From Porodaedalea pini (lineage: Eukaryota; Basidiomycota; Agaricomycetes; Hymenochaetales; Hymenochaetaceae), in contig NBAY01000038.1 in NCBI GenBank assembly GCA_002794775.1, forward strand, positions 1 to 64,000: a stretch of DNA of 64,000 nucleotides, read 5' to 3'. A program made the translations under genes and the position numbers. How positions within the stretch are numbered: position 1 is the first letter of the stretch; every line of letters begins with the position of its first letter. Shown here piece by piece: positions 44,604 through 56,455 of the stretch. The notes beneath the pieces are model-generated. The model saw only the letters and a program-made list of their open reading frames with translations. It searched no databases and had not been told where the DNA came from.

Positions 44604-45211
44604 CGCCTGAGTCGTTTGTGTGTCTGTATCAGGTGGACCTCTCTGTATTGGTCATGCCATCAGTCGGCAGAGTTCACATTCATTGCGTGTTTCGGGCGAT
44701 TCATTCATGTGCTTTAGTTGGTCCTTCGGTGGGTGATTCATGACAGCGATGGTGTCATTTTCTCATGGTCGGCGGCTGGTCGATCGGCAGATTTGTGTGT
44801 CTTTTTAGTCCACTGTTTCGTATTTCATGTGTTTGGTACCAGTCCATGTCTCTGTATTGCCGGTTGTGATTTTTGTTTGGTGGTCCTGGTTTGGCGTAGT
44901 TATTTTCTTTGGTGTTCGTTTTCCGTTGAGTATTTGTGTGTTGCATGCCTCGGGGTCCCTTTTTGGTAGGAGCGGGCTTGCAGTTAGCTGCTGTTGTTCG
45001 GCGTGTGCCTGGGTTTGTTGTGAGTGATCAGCAGGTTCGTGCTGTATTTGGTGTGGTCTGGATCTGTGTGTGATTGGCTTTTGAGGTGTGTGATCATCGG
45101 GAACCATTTTGGGCGCTTCAGTGATCTTGAAATGACCGGGTTCCATGTCGTGCTTCTTGAGTGCGATCACAGTGCTTGTTCCAGTCCAGTAACACGGGGG
45201 CGTGATTCCTG
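44604..45211. other. G/T-rich spacer inside the gypsy element
   Basis: Open frames on both strands here are low-complexity products of G/T-rich sequence; none has a recognisable motif. Confidence 0.4.
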
Positions 45212-45290
45212 TTGGTAAAGATCATTGTAGTTTTCGAAACGTGTCCCCCTCTACTTTTTACTACCACCTCCTCCATCTCACCTTACCCAT

Positions 45291-47077
45291 TTGATGGACA
45301 ATGCTACAACTCCCGATACCATCCTGTGCACCCCCATGTCTCCCAAGGATGGGGGGGGGGGGGGGGTTCTTCGACACCACCACAGGAGAAGTTGGGGGCT
45401 AGCAATCACGTGCCAGTGGCCCCTGGTTTTTTGCAGGAAACTGACGATGGCAACCGAGACATGGGAGGTGCACTCATCAGCACGGATCTCCCATGTCCAT
45501 TGCAGCTACCGTCATCCTCGTTGGGCAGAGAAGTGGGTGGAGAGGGGGAACCCACTGGGGAAGTTGGAGTTCCCCCTGCCGAGTCTGTCCTGCTGAGTCT
45601 CACCCAGCATGATCCTTTCTCGTCACATATGGAAGACTTCAACTCGGCTCTCAACGATCTCGAGAAGTCGAGTGAAGAGGCTCATGAGGAGGTGATGGCA
45701 TATGTGTGGGCTACTTGGGTGCGCCACTTGTTTTTTGTTTTCTTGTTTTTGCTTCTGATACACCTTTTCTAGCGCTCCCTTTCTACCGCGTGGGATGGCA
45801 TTTCTGAGTGCACCAAAGCCACCCATATTTCTTTTACCGTGATGGATGTCCTTTTGGATGTGTTCCAGACTGAGGCTGAGGAGGCGGTGGAGAATGCGAC
45901 CGAGGAGACACTGCCCAAGCGTCTCCAGTCCCTTATTGCTGAGGAGGAGGAGAAGGTGGCTGAGCATAAGCACAAACGCGAGCTCATTGCTGCCAAGCGT
46001 GTGTGCGCTGCTGCTGAGGCCCAGGAGAGGGTAGAGCATCGGGCTCGTGAGGACGCTGAGCGTGCCAAACAGGCTGTGGAGGAGGCACGATTCTGGCTCA
46101 AGCGTACAGATCTCCTGGTGGCCAAACAGGCTCAGGAAAAGGAGGAGCACATGGCAAAGCTGAGGGGCATGCATGAGTCATTGCGCATGCTGTATCCTAC
46201 AGCGACCAACGAGGAGCTCCAGGGCCGACTCCAACGTATGGTTGGTCCTCCTCTGCCAGTTTCATCTGCGATCCCTTCTGCTCCCACTCAGTTGATTCCA
46301 TCTCTGCCCCATTGTGGATTGTGTACACGTCAGCCTCACCCTCATCCTGTCCTTGCACATTCAGGAGCAGAAAGTGGGGTGGTCGTTTCTCCCACGTTGT
46401 TGCCTCAAGCTGGTTTGGATGCGAGTGCCATGTCTCGTCGAGGTACTGGTGGGCCTGCCATGCCCCCTCATAGGACTTCCACCTCTCCTTTCCTGGCTGC
46501 ACCAGCTGGGACTGTAAAAACTGATCCTTCGACAGTCGGCGGAAGCACCTCATCCATGAAGATACCGCGTGAGGTGATGAAGGTGAACATTCCTTTCTGT
46601 ACCGATCCTGATCTTCATGGTTGACTGTTCCCATGTAGGTTGGTGGTTTGCGCATGTGTTCTGAGGCAGTGGCAGCTAACGTCCCTCCTACAAAGCCTGG
46701 GATGAAGCAAAAGCCGGTTGTGGTTGAATCCAGTGGCAACGAAGGACCTTCTCATCCTGGTCCATCCAAGGTTCCATGTGCTGCGGGTGCATCCTCTGCG
46801 AGAGATGTGAAGCCCAAAGAGGCCGTTTCTGATGGCCTGGACCCGGATTTGCTCGGAGGTGGGGTACACCTAGGGTGGACTGTTCAGTTTGCCCTCGCTT
46901 GCAACACTTGCATTGTTGCGGGCACATCATGTGATGGTGTCCCCAAGAGTCGGCGGTGCACCTGCTGTTCGTAGAATAAGGCGCGCTGCATCTTCGAGAG
47001 GTTCTGTGGGCAGCGTGGTGGTACCCAGCTTGCTTCTCTTGCGCTTTCCATGGTGGACCCGATGTAGATCCTGACTT
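45291..47077 (+). pseudogene. Coiled-coil/Cys-rich hypothetical gene, antisense within the gypsy element
   Basis: Likely start MDNATTPDTILCTPMSPKDG at 45291. A run of 16 G (45351-45366) shifts the frame into SSTPPQEKLGASNHVPVAPG. An intron (about 45721-45772) leads to exon 2 (TAWDGISECTKATHISFTVM, then an Ala/Glu/Arg-rich coiled coil EAQERVEHRAREDAERAKQA). A second intron ends at the CAG/TAG near 46638. Exon 3 has GMKQKPVVVESSGNEGPSHP and a Cys pattern CNTCIVAGTSC...RCTCC...KARC with a TAG inside it. The spacing resembles zinc-cluster motifs. Opposite to gag-pol, so either a separate nested gene or part of another element. Function unknown. Confidence 0.4.
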
Positions 47078-47167
47078 AGGGGTGTCTGGGATCAGCAGTC
47101 CTTTTGGGGATGTGATCGCATTGCTCTGGGAGGTTAGGGGTAGACTGCGGTGAGATCACTCGACGTA

Positions 47168-47207
47168 CCGGTACATGTCGGTACGCTTCGGTATGCGCCA
47201 GTACACG
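47168..47207. repeat. 10-bp tandem repeat of GGTAC type
   Basis: Four 10-base units (CGGTACATGT, CGGTACGCTT, CGGTATGCGC, CAGTACACGT) in a row, with more GTAC words to about 47285. Possibly a remnant of another LTR. Confidence 0.6.
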
Positions 47208-47528
47208 TCGATTTCGAGAACTAAGGTCAGGAACTCCTGATGGGTCTGTACTTGACCAGTACGGAGTCGGTACGCGTGGGTAATCAACGCCAGTATGGTG
47301 TGGTCACGACAAGTGACGAGGTTCGAGTTATGGAGTAAGAGACGAGAGACGGTTTCGAGAGATGAGATGCTAAGACGAAGACGGAACGACTACGAGTTTT
47401 ACAAGAACTAAGACGGATTGCACTCAAGTTACCCTATCTGAGGGAGACTCTGCGGTAGAACTCACTTGTCCTCTACCTACGACATGGGGTGCATATTTAT
47501 ACTAAGTCCAAAGATCTATCTACAGTTA

Positions 47529-48377
47529 CAGCCATTTTCATAAGTCCTGCGACATGTGCATGTCACGTGAAGTGAGCCGCGTCAGAGCCAAAGTGTCGAA
47601 AAATTAGAATGAATGCCTATTTTCTCTGTGAATTCTGCACAGTACCTGCTCATTAAGTACTCAAAAAAAAGGCACAGTTCTCAAGAGAAGAAATATGTAA
47701 AATAGGGAGCAATAAATTGACTGTGTAGGCAGGTGGAGATCAAACAAGTGCAGCTGGTCTGTTCTCTCACCCATTTCCACTGAGATTCAAAAATTATGGC
47801 TCCCCTACATCTACCTATAAAACTCTTTCCTGTATCTGTAAATTAAGTATATGACTATACCAACATCTCCTGAAAGTTTGAAGCCAATCCATTCAGTATT
47901 CATGGTCCAGCAGCAAGATTTGTGTTCTACTCTGCAAGACCTGTTGTGAGAAAAGGAGGGTGGAAAGAGCTTGAAGTGGAACACAAATCTTGCTGCTGGA
48001 CCATGAATACTGAATGGATTGGCTTCAAACTTTCAGGAGATGTTGGTATAGTCATATACTTAATTTACAGATACAGGAAAGAGTTTTATAGGTAGATGTA
48101 GGGGAGCCATAATTTTTGAATCTCAGTGGAAATGGGTGAGAGAACAGACCAGCTGCACTTGTTTGATCTCCACCTGCCTACACAATCAATTTATTGCTCC
48201 CTATTTTACATATTTCTTCTCCTGAGAACTGTGCCTTTTTTTTGAGTACTTAATGAGCAGGTACTGTGCAGAATTCACAGAGAAAATAGGCATTCATTCT
48301 AATTTTTTGACACTTTGGCTCTGACGCGGCTCATTTCACGTGACATGCACGTGTCGCAGGACTTATGAAAAAGGCTG
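47529..48377. mobile_element. 849-bp fold-back element, copy 4 (inside the gypsy element)
   Basis: CAGCC...GGCTG ends, TA at 47527-47528 and 48378-48379, spacer inverted relative to copies 1 and 2. Its insertion postdates the gypsy element or occurred in an ancestor copy. Confidence 0.9.
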
Positions 48378-48478
48378 TAATAATTTCCATACAGGCATAA
48401 TGTGCATATCAGTTGAAACATAGAGAAGTCGAAGGGAAAAGTCATAGGTCATAGAGGCACACATAGAGTGCATAGAAA

Positions 48479-48838
48479 TCAGAAGAACATAGGAAAACCA
48501 TAAATCATAATGAAGAAAAACGTCCGCATCGCGTCCGACCATACCGGTGCTCCACCAGAACTCAGATCGTCCAATTGGTACATGGCTCCCGTCGTCAGAC
48601 AGTAGTCCGGTATGCATCTTGGCTGTATGCTCCATGTGACTGCGTCCCTAATCGTCCAGATAAGATCTCCGATACGTTCTGTCATGCATTCGGAGGTCTC
48701 GGAACGTGTTGCTGACGCAATCGCGAAGTTCTGATTCGAAACCGGACAGATTGGATTGAGTCCGGTACTGATTGGTACACATTGGAACCAGTTCTTGAGT
48801 GCTTCTGGAGTGATCGGCAGTGATGGGACGATCAGCAT
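48479..48838 (-). CDS. Short hypothetical ORF downstream of integrase
   Basis: A 119-codon uninterrupted frame on the gag-pol strand (MLIVPSLPITPEALKNWFQC start, with SECMTERIGDLIWTIRDAVT later). Protein-like composition, no recognised motif. It may be part of the element's extra region; a chance ORF is possible. Confidence 0.25.
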   Translation of the reverse strand: MLIVPSLPITPEALKNWFQCVPISTGLNPICPVSNQNFAIASATRSETSECMTERIGDLIWTIRDAVTWSIQPRCIPDYCLTTGAMYQLDDLSSGGAPVWSDAMRTFFFIMIYGFPMFF

Positions 48839-48886
48839 GGCTCTACACTGATCAGTATCGGCGGTGCAGTCTGGCAGTTCGGGGAT

Positions 48887-49192
48887 GTGCCCGACTACTC
48901 TGACACGGCTTCCATCAACGTCCTGGTTGGGGCATTGGCTAGGAATGTCACCGAGTCTTGCATGTCAATTCACGAGCACCAGGCCGCCATTCATCGTCGT
49001 CTTGAGGCGTATGAGGCTCGTGTTGATGAGCTTACGTGTCATCTCGGCGAATACGAGGAGGTTGAGGACTGGATGCCACCTATGCCATTCCTTGACAAGG
49101 AATCTTTCATTAACTATCGGACCATTCAGGAACAGGAGGAGAAGGAAGAAAAGGAAAAGAAGAAGAAGGGAAAAGGGAAGGGTAGAAAATAG
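48887..49192 (+). CDS. Coiled-coil ORF antisense to pol region
   Basis: 101 codons: INVLVGALARNVTESCMSIH, then RRLEAYEARVDELTCHLGEY, and a Lys/Glu-rich tail (EKEEKEKKKKGKGKGRK). It may be a later exon of the 45.3-47.1 kb gene, with the fold-back element in the intervening intron, because both are on the plus strand and the combination coiled coil plus Cys cluster is plausible; this is not demonstrated. Confidence 0.35.
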   Translation: MPDYSDTASINVLVGALARNVTESCMSIHEHQAAIHRRLEAYEARVDELTCHLGEYEEVEDWMPPMPFLDKESFINYRTIQEQEEKEEKEKKKKGKGKGRK

Positions 49193-49490
49193 GGTAGTTT
49201 TGGTGTTTGTTATTTATTTAAGGGAATTTAGTCTATGTTGGTACAACATTAACTGTGCTTTACAACGGAAGTACAAGATTCGGCTTTTCCTTCCAGGCTC
49301 GGTAGGGTACTGTTTTTTGTGTATTTTGCTGTTTCGAAGTTTGAGAGTAGGGGTTTATTGTGTGAAAAGAAACAGAATGAGAACGAATATCAAAGAGAAT
49401 AAGGGGTATCATGATTCGGATTTGGTTCCAGAGTCGGTGTCGAGGATTTCTGTTGGTTGTGGCCGATCCTCAGCACTGAGCTCCTCCCCT

Positions 49491-52400
49491 TCAAGTTCTG
49501 AGTTGGTTTGCTCCACTATCTGGGTGACTGGGGTCGATATGTTTGGTCGTGGGTGGTACAGGATAACTCTGAAGGCTGCGTATCATAGTGCCAAGACTGC
49601 GCCTGTGAGTTCTGCAAGAATGTACGATCCTCCAGTTGTTCGGCGAACAACTACCATCAGTCCGAGGTATTTGGGTTTGGCTTTTCGGCTTAGTTCCATG
49701 TCTATTCATGAGTTTTGAACCAGAACCAGGGCTCCAGGGCCAAAGTCGTAGTCTCGGATCGTGTTTTGGTAGTGTTTTTTGAATTGCTGGATTGATTTGA
49801 AGCGAGCGCGCATGACTGCTGAGTGTACTCGTTTCAAGTCTTCTGGTTGACGCTGGAGTGCCCTTGCTCGTGCCGTGAGTAGTTCTGACTGGGATACTTT
49901 CGATGTGTATACTGGTGACATGTACGTTTGTTCGGCCAAGTCGAATGGAAGGATCGGCTGGACTCCATGGACCATGTAGTATGGCAAATATCCCGTTGCT
50001 TTCTGAATCGTGATCCTCTCGGCCCATATGGCATGGTATGCGTGTTGTGACCATCGAGCTTCGTCATTCCTGGCAAGTTTCATCAGTGTTTCCTGAAGGT
50101 CCCTGTGGCATCGCTCTACGATTCTGTTTGCTCTCAAGTTGTAGGGGGAGATTCGGATATTGTGGACTCCGTATCTTGCCAACATCCTGATTACTTCGCC
50201 ATTGAATGATGGACCGTTGTCTGATACGATCTCATGGATGTAGCCCCATTGGCATATGATGTCCTGGAAAATGAAGTTCACGATTGATCTCGAGTTATCA
50301 GCGTATAAGAGTCGGAATTCTGGGTAGCCTGTGAGCAAGTCTCTTGCCTGGACAATATACCTGAATCCCCCTGATTTGGGCATGAGCATCACATCTATGT
50401 GTACCCTGGCGAATAGTGGCGCTGGTGTTGGAACGTTCAGTGGGATTTGTACGTGAGTGATTTGCTGAGTCTGGCACAAGTGACATGTCTTCAGGAACCA
50501 ATGTATGTCAGAACTCATCATGGGCCACCAAAATTGATCGTGGATTCGTAGTTGTACTGAAAAGAATCCTTTGTGTCCCAGGTTGTTGTGTGCTGACTGC
50601 ATGACTGAGAATCGGCGATCTCGTGTGAGTATGAGTTGGTGTGGTCCCGAGTACCGTTTCCTCCAGAGTTGTCCATCTGTGACAAAAAATCGAGTTGCCT
50701 TTGTTATGAAGTGTCAAAATTCATTGTCTGTCATGTCTTCTGGTTTCTTTGGGTCGCTGAGAAACTCCTTGATTTTTATCAACTCTTGATTGGCCGATTC
50801 TGCTGCAGCTGTCCGGGGAATGGTGGGTGGGTCAGTAGCGGGAGGGATGTCTCCAGTATATGCTACGAATATGAAAGCATACTGGTCGTCGATCCATTCC
50901 TTGTAGTTTTTGTTGTCTGGAGGGTCGGTGTCTGTTTGCTTTCATCGACTGAGTCTGTCTGGGCCTGTATGCCGAGTGCCTGGTACATGGATAATCATGA
51001 AGTGGAACAATAAGATTCTAGCGATCCACCAGTTGATCATCATGTTTGGCTGGATATCTGGGTTGTTGATCATGCCTTTAATGTACTTGGCATCGACTTC
51101 AATGTAGAAGTGGTCCAGTCCTATTAGATAGATTCATGCATCGTGGAGGGCCCTCATGAGGCCGAACAGTTCTACTTTTGGCTGTGAGTAGTTCTGCTCT
51201 CTTTCGTTCCATGTTGCAGACATAAAACAGGCTGGGAATTGTTCTCCGTTTTCTCCCATCTGTAAGAGAATCGCTCCGTATCCTCAAATCGACAAATCTA
51301 CGCAGAGGTGGACCAGTCTCCCACATTTGTAGTCGATCAGCCTGATGGCTCCAGACTCAGCGACTGCCTTCTTGAGTTGGTCCATTGATCGCTGTTCGAG
51401 TTTTCCGAATGAGAAGGGGACGTCTTTTCCGGTGAGTCGGTTCAGGTCATATGCCAGTCGAGCGAAGTCATTGATAAAGTGCCTGAGGACTCCTGCAGCT
51501 CCAAGGAATGATCGAACATTGGTAATGTCTTCACAAGGAGGCCAGTCGATGACTTTTTGGATTTGTGCTTCATCTGGGACTCATCCTGAGTAGTTGCAGG
51601 TGTGGCCGACTATCACAGCTTTGGGTGCAGCAAGTACCAACTTCTTCCCGGACAGAGTCACTCCAACTACTTTGAATCTTTGGAGTACTCGGTTGACATC
51701 ATTTAGGTGTTCCCATATGAATCGGCAGATTCCCGAATTTTCTGGGATGGTCTCGTATGATCCGTCCTGTAACTCGTATCGTGTGGCCTGCCCTTTTATG
51801 GGTATATCATCAATGTATGGGAACACCACATCCAGGATTTTGTCCTTCAGGATGAACGTGACATCGGCGTGCATGATTTGCTGGGAGTTCGTATACCCCA
51901 TGGGAATCGATGTGAGTCGGAATGCTCCTAATGGCGTCTGGAATGTCATTATGTCCCTACTTCATATGGCAAGTTTTCTTTGGTCGAACACTACGAATAA
52001 GTCCAGGGTTGTATAGCAGGATCGGCCACCGAAAGACTCAGTGATGTGTTCTGTCGGATACAGTACTGATGGATCTCGTATCATGACTGCGTTTAGAGGT
52101 TGAAGATCGTGGACTATCCTCAGCGACTTTCCATCCTTCTTTACTATGCAGAACCACCTGGATCAGTACGATGAGTTTGATGGTTTGTATACGCCGGACA
52201 TGATTTTGTCTTTGATAATTGCAACAACCCTGTCGAATATTCCCGGTGGGATGGGAATATTCTTCAGTACCCATGGAATATGCTTGATCATTGGGATAAG
52301 AACTGGAGTGAAGTAGTCATTGTCAAGTGCACCCTTTTCTGTTTTGTCCCATGCGAACACCATTTCCTGTGTCCAAATAACCCACCACGTGAGATCCTTT

Positions 52401-52849
52401 TCTTCAGGGAGTAGGAATCTGGCCAGATCTATGTCTATTTTGTCATATCGTTCCTGGGTGAGTCGTTTCCCAGGTGAGAACGGTGGAGGGTGGGTCGGCA
52501 GTTCCGGAAGGTCCTTCAGAGGATTGGGGTGTTGTGTCCTGGTGATTCGGTATTCTTCGGGGAGTGTGGTTGGTACCAGCTTTATACGATCGGTGACCTT
52601 TTTGTACTTGTAGAATGGCTGAGTCATTTGGCGGGTCTGATTTGTTTGAGGAATTAGAGATTTGTTATCATATGGGTGATTAATGGAGAATAGTCCTGTT
52701 CCGCCGTTTGTTCGGGTTTTGTTGTTTTTCGTATTTTGTTTTGATTTTACACCTCCCTTTTCTGTGATGGTGATTTCAATAGACTGCCTGTCAAAAGAAA
52801 TATGTACTGCATCTGATTCCAGGGTATTCATGGTATAGCATGGTTGCAT
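49491..52849 (-). pseudogene. Gypsy Pol: reverse transcriptase, RNase H, integrase
   Basis: One frame with several stops from 52849 down. Reverse transcriptase: ARFLLPEEKDLTWWVIWTQE, KKDGKSLRIVHDLQPLNAVM, TFQTPLGAFRLTSIPMG and the catalytic FPYIDDIPIKG near 51800. RNase H region 51300-50930 (GYGAILLQMG, YSQPKVELFGLMRAL, IEVDAKYIKGMIN). Integrase: zinc-binding HNNLGHKG...CHLCQ from 50590, then HIDVM, SDNGPSFNGE and a later E (DDE), ending with a GPY/F-like module (YLGLMVVVRRTTGGSYILAE). Stops near 52163, 51955, 51580 and 49705 are mostly TGA. It would reverse-transcribe and integrate the element. Dead as it stands. Confidence 0.92.
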
Positions 52850-53184
52850 CTCTGGTTCATCTCATTGATATTGTACCGATTTATTGACTATCAAAAATCC
52901 TTGTCCTTGGCTGATTGCTTTTGTCATGTTCGTTCTCGAGTTGGAACTGATACATCTTCTTCTGTTACCGGGTGGATTAGTTCCAGTACCTGGTCATCGA
53001 TGTCTATATCCACCAACTGAGCCTTGCAGTGTGCGAGGAATGGTCAGCCGAGTAGGATGTCGAATGGTGCTAGGTGTACAACCTGTGCTTGTACAAGTAC
53101 CGAGAATCCTCTGAGTCCTATCCTGAGTCGCAGTATTAGTCCAAGCAATTGGGTTCTAGATGTGTCTGCTGTTTCGATAGTGAT

Positions 53185-56100
53185 TCATTCATTATTTAGA
53201 GTCGGTGATCCTAGGTGTTTCCATACATCCCGAGAAAGCCCTATAAACAAAGCTCCAGTGTCAAGTAGTCCTTCTACCTTGACTTTTCCATCCAGCCATA
53301 CATTGATGACTCGAATTGGTACAGTTGCTGGTGCAATTGGTTCCCTTTCTGTTGTTTCATCTGGTGATCCTGGCCTGGGTCCTACTGAGTACATGGCTGT
53401 GCCTTCCTCTTCAAGGTTTATCAGACTTCGCTTTGCCATCATCATTTCCTTGCACTTTTGTCTGACCTCCGGTGAGGTTGCCAACAGTTCTCGACCTGAT
53501 ATCAACACCGTGGAATCCAAGAATTGGCAAAATACTGTGTCGACCATTGCGGGGTCGTTAGCCAGTGTGTTGTATTTGAACTGAGGCCTCTGTATGTCTA
53601 TTGTTGGATTGGGATGTCCAGGCTTCAGTTCCGTCCTTTCCCATGGTGGTGCAACATGGACTTGTGTAGGCTCGCTCAGTGGAATAGAGTTGGGTACCGA
53701 TTCTTCGGTTGTTTTGGGCTCGGCCGATTCTGTCTCCTTTCCTTTGACTGTTTCAGTTTCCAGTACGCCTGAGTCCATAGCTGGTTTGCGTCCCTCTCGT
53801 TCTTTTGCTGGTTTCGTTGGGTGCTTAGGTGAGGGAGAGTTGGCTTTTCCTATATTTTCCAGTCTCACCAATTGTCTCTGCTGTCCATGAGAATTGCCCG
53901 TATCGTCAAACTGAACCTTTCTTCCTTCCACTACATATTCGTCCTGAATTTCTTCGATGTGGGCTTCCTCCATACCTGGCTGGGTCGGTGTATACATACT
54001 TGGTCCTGATATGGTGGGATAGTACATATCGAACAGGTTCGCCATTTGGTGCGGTGGTGGATCTCATAGTGCTGTCATATCTACTGGGAGAGTTGTACCT
54101 GGAGGGACCTCGTTCGGGTGGTCTCGATAGTACAAGTTCATTTGATCCAGTAGAGAAGAGCCTTGCAGTCCTGGTGGTAGTCATGTTCCTCCCAGCATCA
54201 CAACAAATCCTTGTGCATCCAAGGCCAGTAATCATCGGTTCAGTAACGTGTCCCTGATCGTACAGTCTCTGAACAGGTGTGCAGTGCTGTGGCACATGGC
54301 ACACGTTTGGGGTCCTGTATTCCTTACCTGCATATTTCTGGCTGGGGGTGGGCCTCTCAGTGGTGCCCTGTATTCTTCGTGTGGCCATCCATAATCGTCG
54401 GGTTGCTGGTACTCCCGTGGTTCATTATGGGCATATGGTCAATCTCGAGCATACTGATCATCGTAGTCTCGCCTTTGATAATCCTCCTTCCTTTCACCCT
54501 GGAGATCCCATATCTCAGCTTGTAAATCTAATACCATGCATGTGAGCAGGCTCAGTTCTGTGTCCTCTCATTTAATGGGGTTCGGTGCGTATGGTCCAGA
54601 TGCTGCGGTGACGTGTTGCTGAGTAAAATATGGAGGCGCTGCGGGTATCCCGAATGTTCCATACTGTGGTACTGTGTATCCTTGCTGCACCCCAGGACCA
54701 GTTACTAGGACTCCTCCTGCTATAAGTCGGTCGAGTTCGTTGTATAGTACCAGTATATCCTAAGGAATGCCAGCTGGGTGTCGAAAGTCAACCAACCGAA
54801 GTTGTTGTTCAAGATGCTGATTGGTGAGCCAGTTTAGACCTTCTTGATAGAACCGCTTTTGATCTAGATCCAAAATGACTCCTTCTTGAACTAGATATGA
54901 TGTAATATGCATAAAGCTTTGATGGTATTCTCCCAGGGCAGCTGTGCTCATCAAAACCTTGTTGGAATTCTCGGCGACGAAATTGATTAGATCTCCGTAA
55001 GTGTATCTTATCGTTGCCACCGGATAGAAGCCTAGGGTGGCTGTTTTGAATGACATGAAATCATTTTGTCGTGCCTGTGGGAGAGTCAACCATAGTAACT
55101 CCTTGCATACCAGTGCATAGTAACATGCCCAATTGATTTTTTGTAGATCGGTGATTCCTGCATTTGATCCTAAGATGTTAACCTCTTTGAAGAATCATGG
55201 GATCCCTTCTGGTTCTACATCAGCATTCATTGCTGGTGCTCATTTGTCATGTCTGTTCAGCATTGTTGCTCCTGGAACCGGAGGATTTGGTCCGGTGATC
55301 GGGAGATTTCTAGACTCGGCGAGGTCTGGAAGAGGATTGGCTACATTGGGTATGGGTTGTGTTGGTGGTGCCATTGGTGGGGCTTGTGAAGATCCTTGGC
55401 TTGATCCTTGTGTGGTAGAATTAGCCATGACTGCTCTGACTATTGATGGTGCCACAATATAGAAAGTTGGCGGAGCCGGTGTGGGTACGCATGAGGGTGG
55501 AGTTGGTGTCCTTCTTGGCTGTTCTGGAGTCGAAGGGCACATTTCCGAGTATGGGTCTGCGATCCTTGATATCACAATAGGTATCGATCCTTCTAGAGTT
55601 GGTGATGGTGGTGGCGGGACTAGTTCTTCCTCCGATGTTTCGGACCGATTCTGTGGTGATTCCGGGGTTGATTGTTCTTCTTGGTTGGGGGTAGGATTCT
55701 CAGGTTCGGAGTTTCATTCTGTTGGTACTTCTATTGGTCCTCCTGTTTGAACCAGAGGTTCGTCGATCCGTCTTCTGATGGCTTGCCTGTTCCAAATGAG
55801 TGGTGATCCTGGCCTTCGGGGTGACAACGATCCTAGTGACTGGTTTCGATACGGCATTGCCGATTCTCGCGGTCCTGGTGATACTAATTTCCTGACTACT
55901 TCTTCGGATCTGGAGCAACTTCGTTGCCTTGTTGGACTCCTGTATCCTTCGAGGCCTGGGTTCCTTTTCTTGCTTTTGGGTGTTCCTCTGGGTCTTTGAA
56001 TCTGCCGACTGAGTGGTGTACTGGCGATGCTGAGATGAGACCTGTTGCCAGTTATGAAACTTCCTGGGATATGAAGTGATATTGGGGTTTCGATGAGATC

Positions 56101-56427
56101 AGGTAGGATTCTTCTGGGTTCGACTGGTCGTCCTCGTTCCTGTGTGGGTTTTGGTTCAGTTACTGAGGGTGGCTGTTGTTGTTTGGTGTCCTGAGGTGTG
56201 TTTTCTGGGTTGGCGATTCCAGATCAGCGAAAGGGTGACATCAATGCTTCTCTGGGAGCGTGTAAGATTCGAGGGGTGGCTGTGGCCAGTGGGCAACCTC
56301 TTGGTCTTCCTCGGCCCCGTCCTCTGGGTGGTGGTGGTGGGTTGCTTGGTTCTTCCTGAACCTTTGCTTGTATGCGCGTAGAGCACCAAGGAGCTTCAGA
56401 CGTCAACCTGATACTTAGGCGAGGCAC
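53185..56427 (-). pseudogene. Gypsy Gag-protease polyprotein
   Basis: Start MPRLSIRLTSEAPWCSTRIQ at 56427; 56427, 55575, 55089 and 54045 are all in one frame, broken by several stops. Features in order are an AT-hook-like RGRGRGRPRG near 56320, a Pro/Ser-rich stretch, the Gag core (FMSFKTATLGFYPVATIRYT, HQSFMHITSYLVQEGVILDL), the zinc knuckle CAMCHSTAHLFRDC at 54263-54304 (C-x2-C-x4-H-x4-C), a charged linker, and the aspartic protease active site LLDTGALFIGL near 53270. Pol follows in a different frame after a shift near 52930, either decay or a former programmed shift. The AT-hook in Gag is unusual and may help target chromatin (inference). Confidence 0.88.
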
Positions 56428-56455
56428 CTTGTCCCCCTTGTGGTGGGCTCCAATG

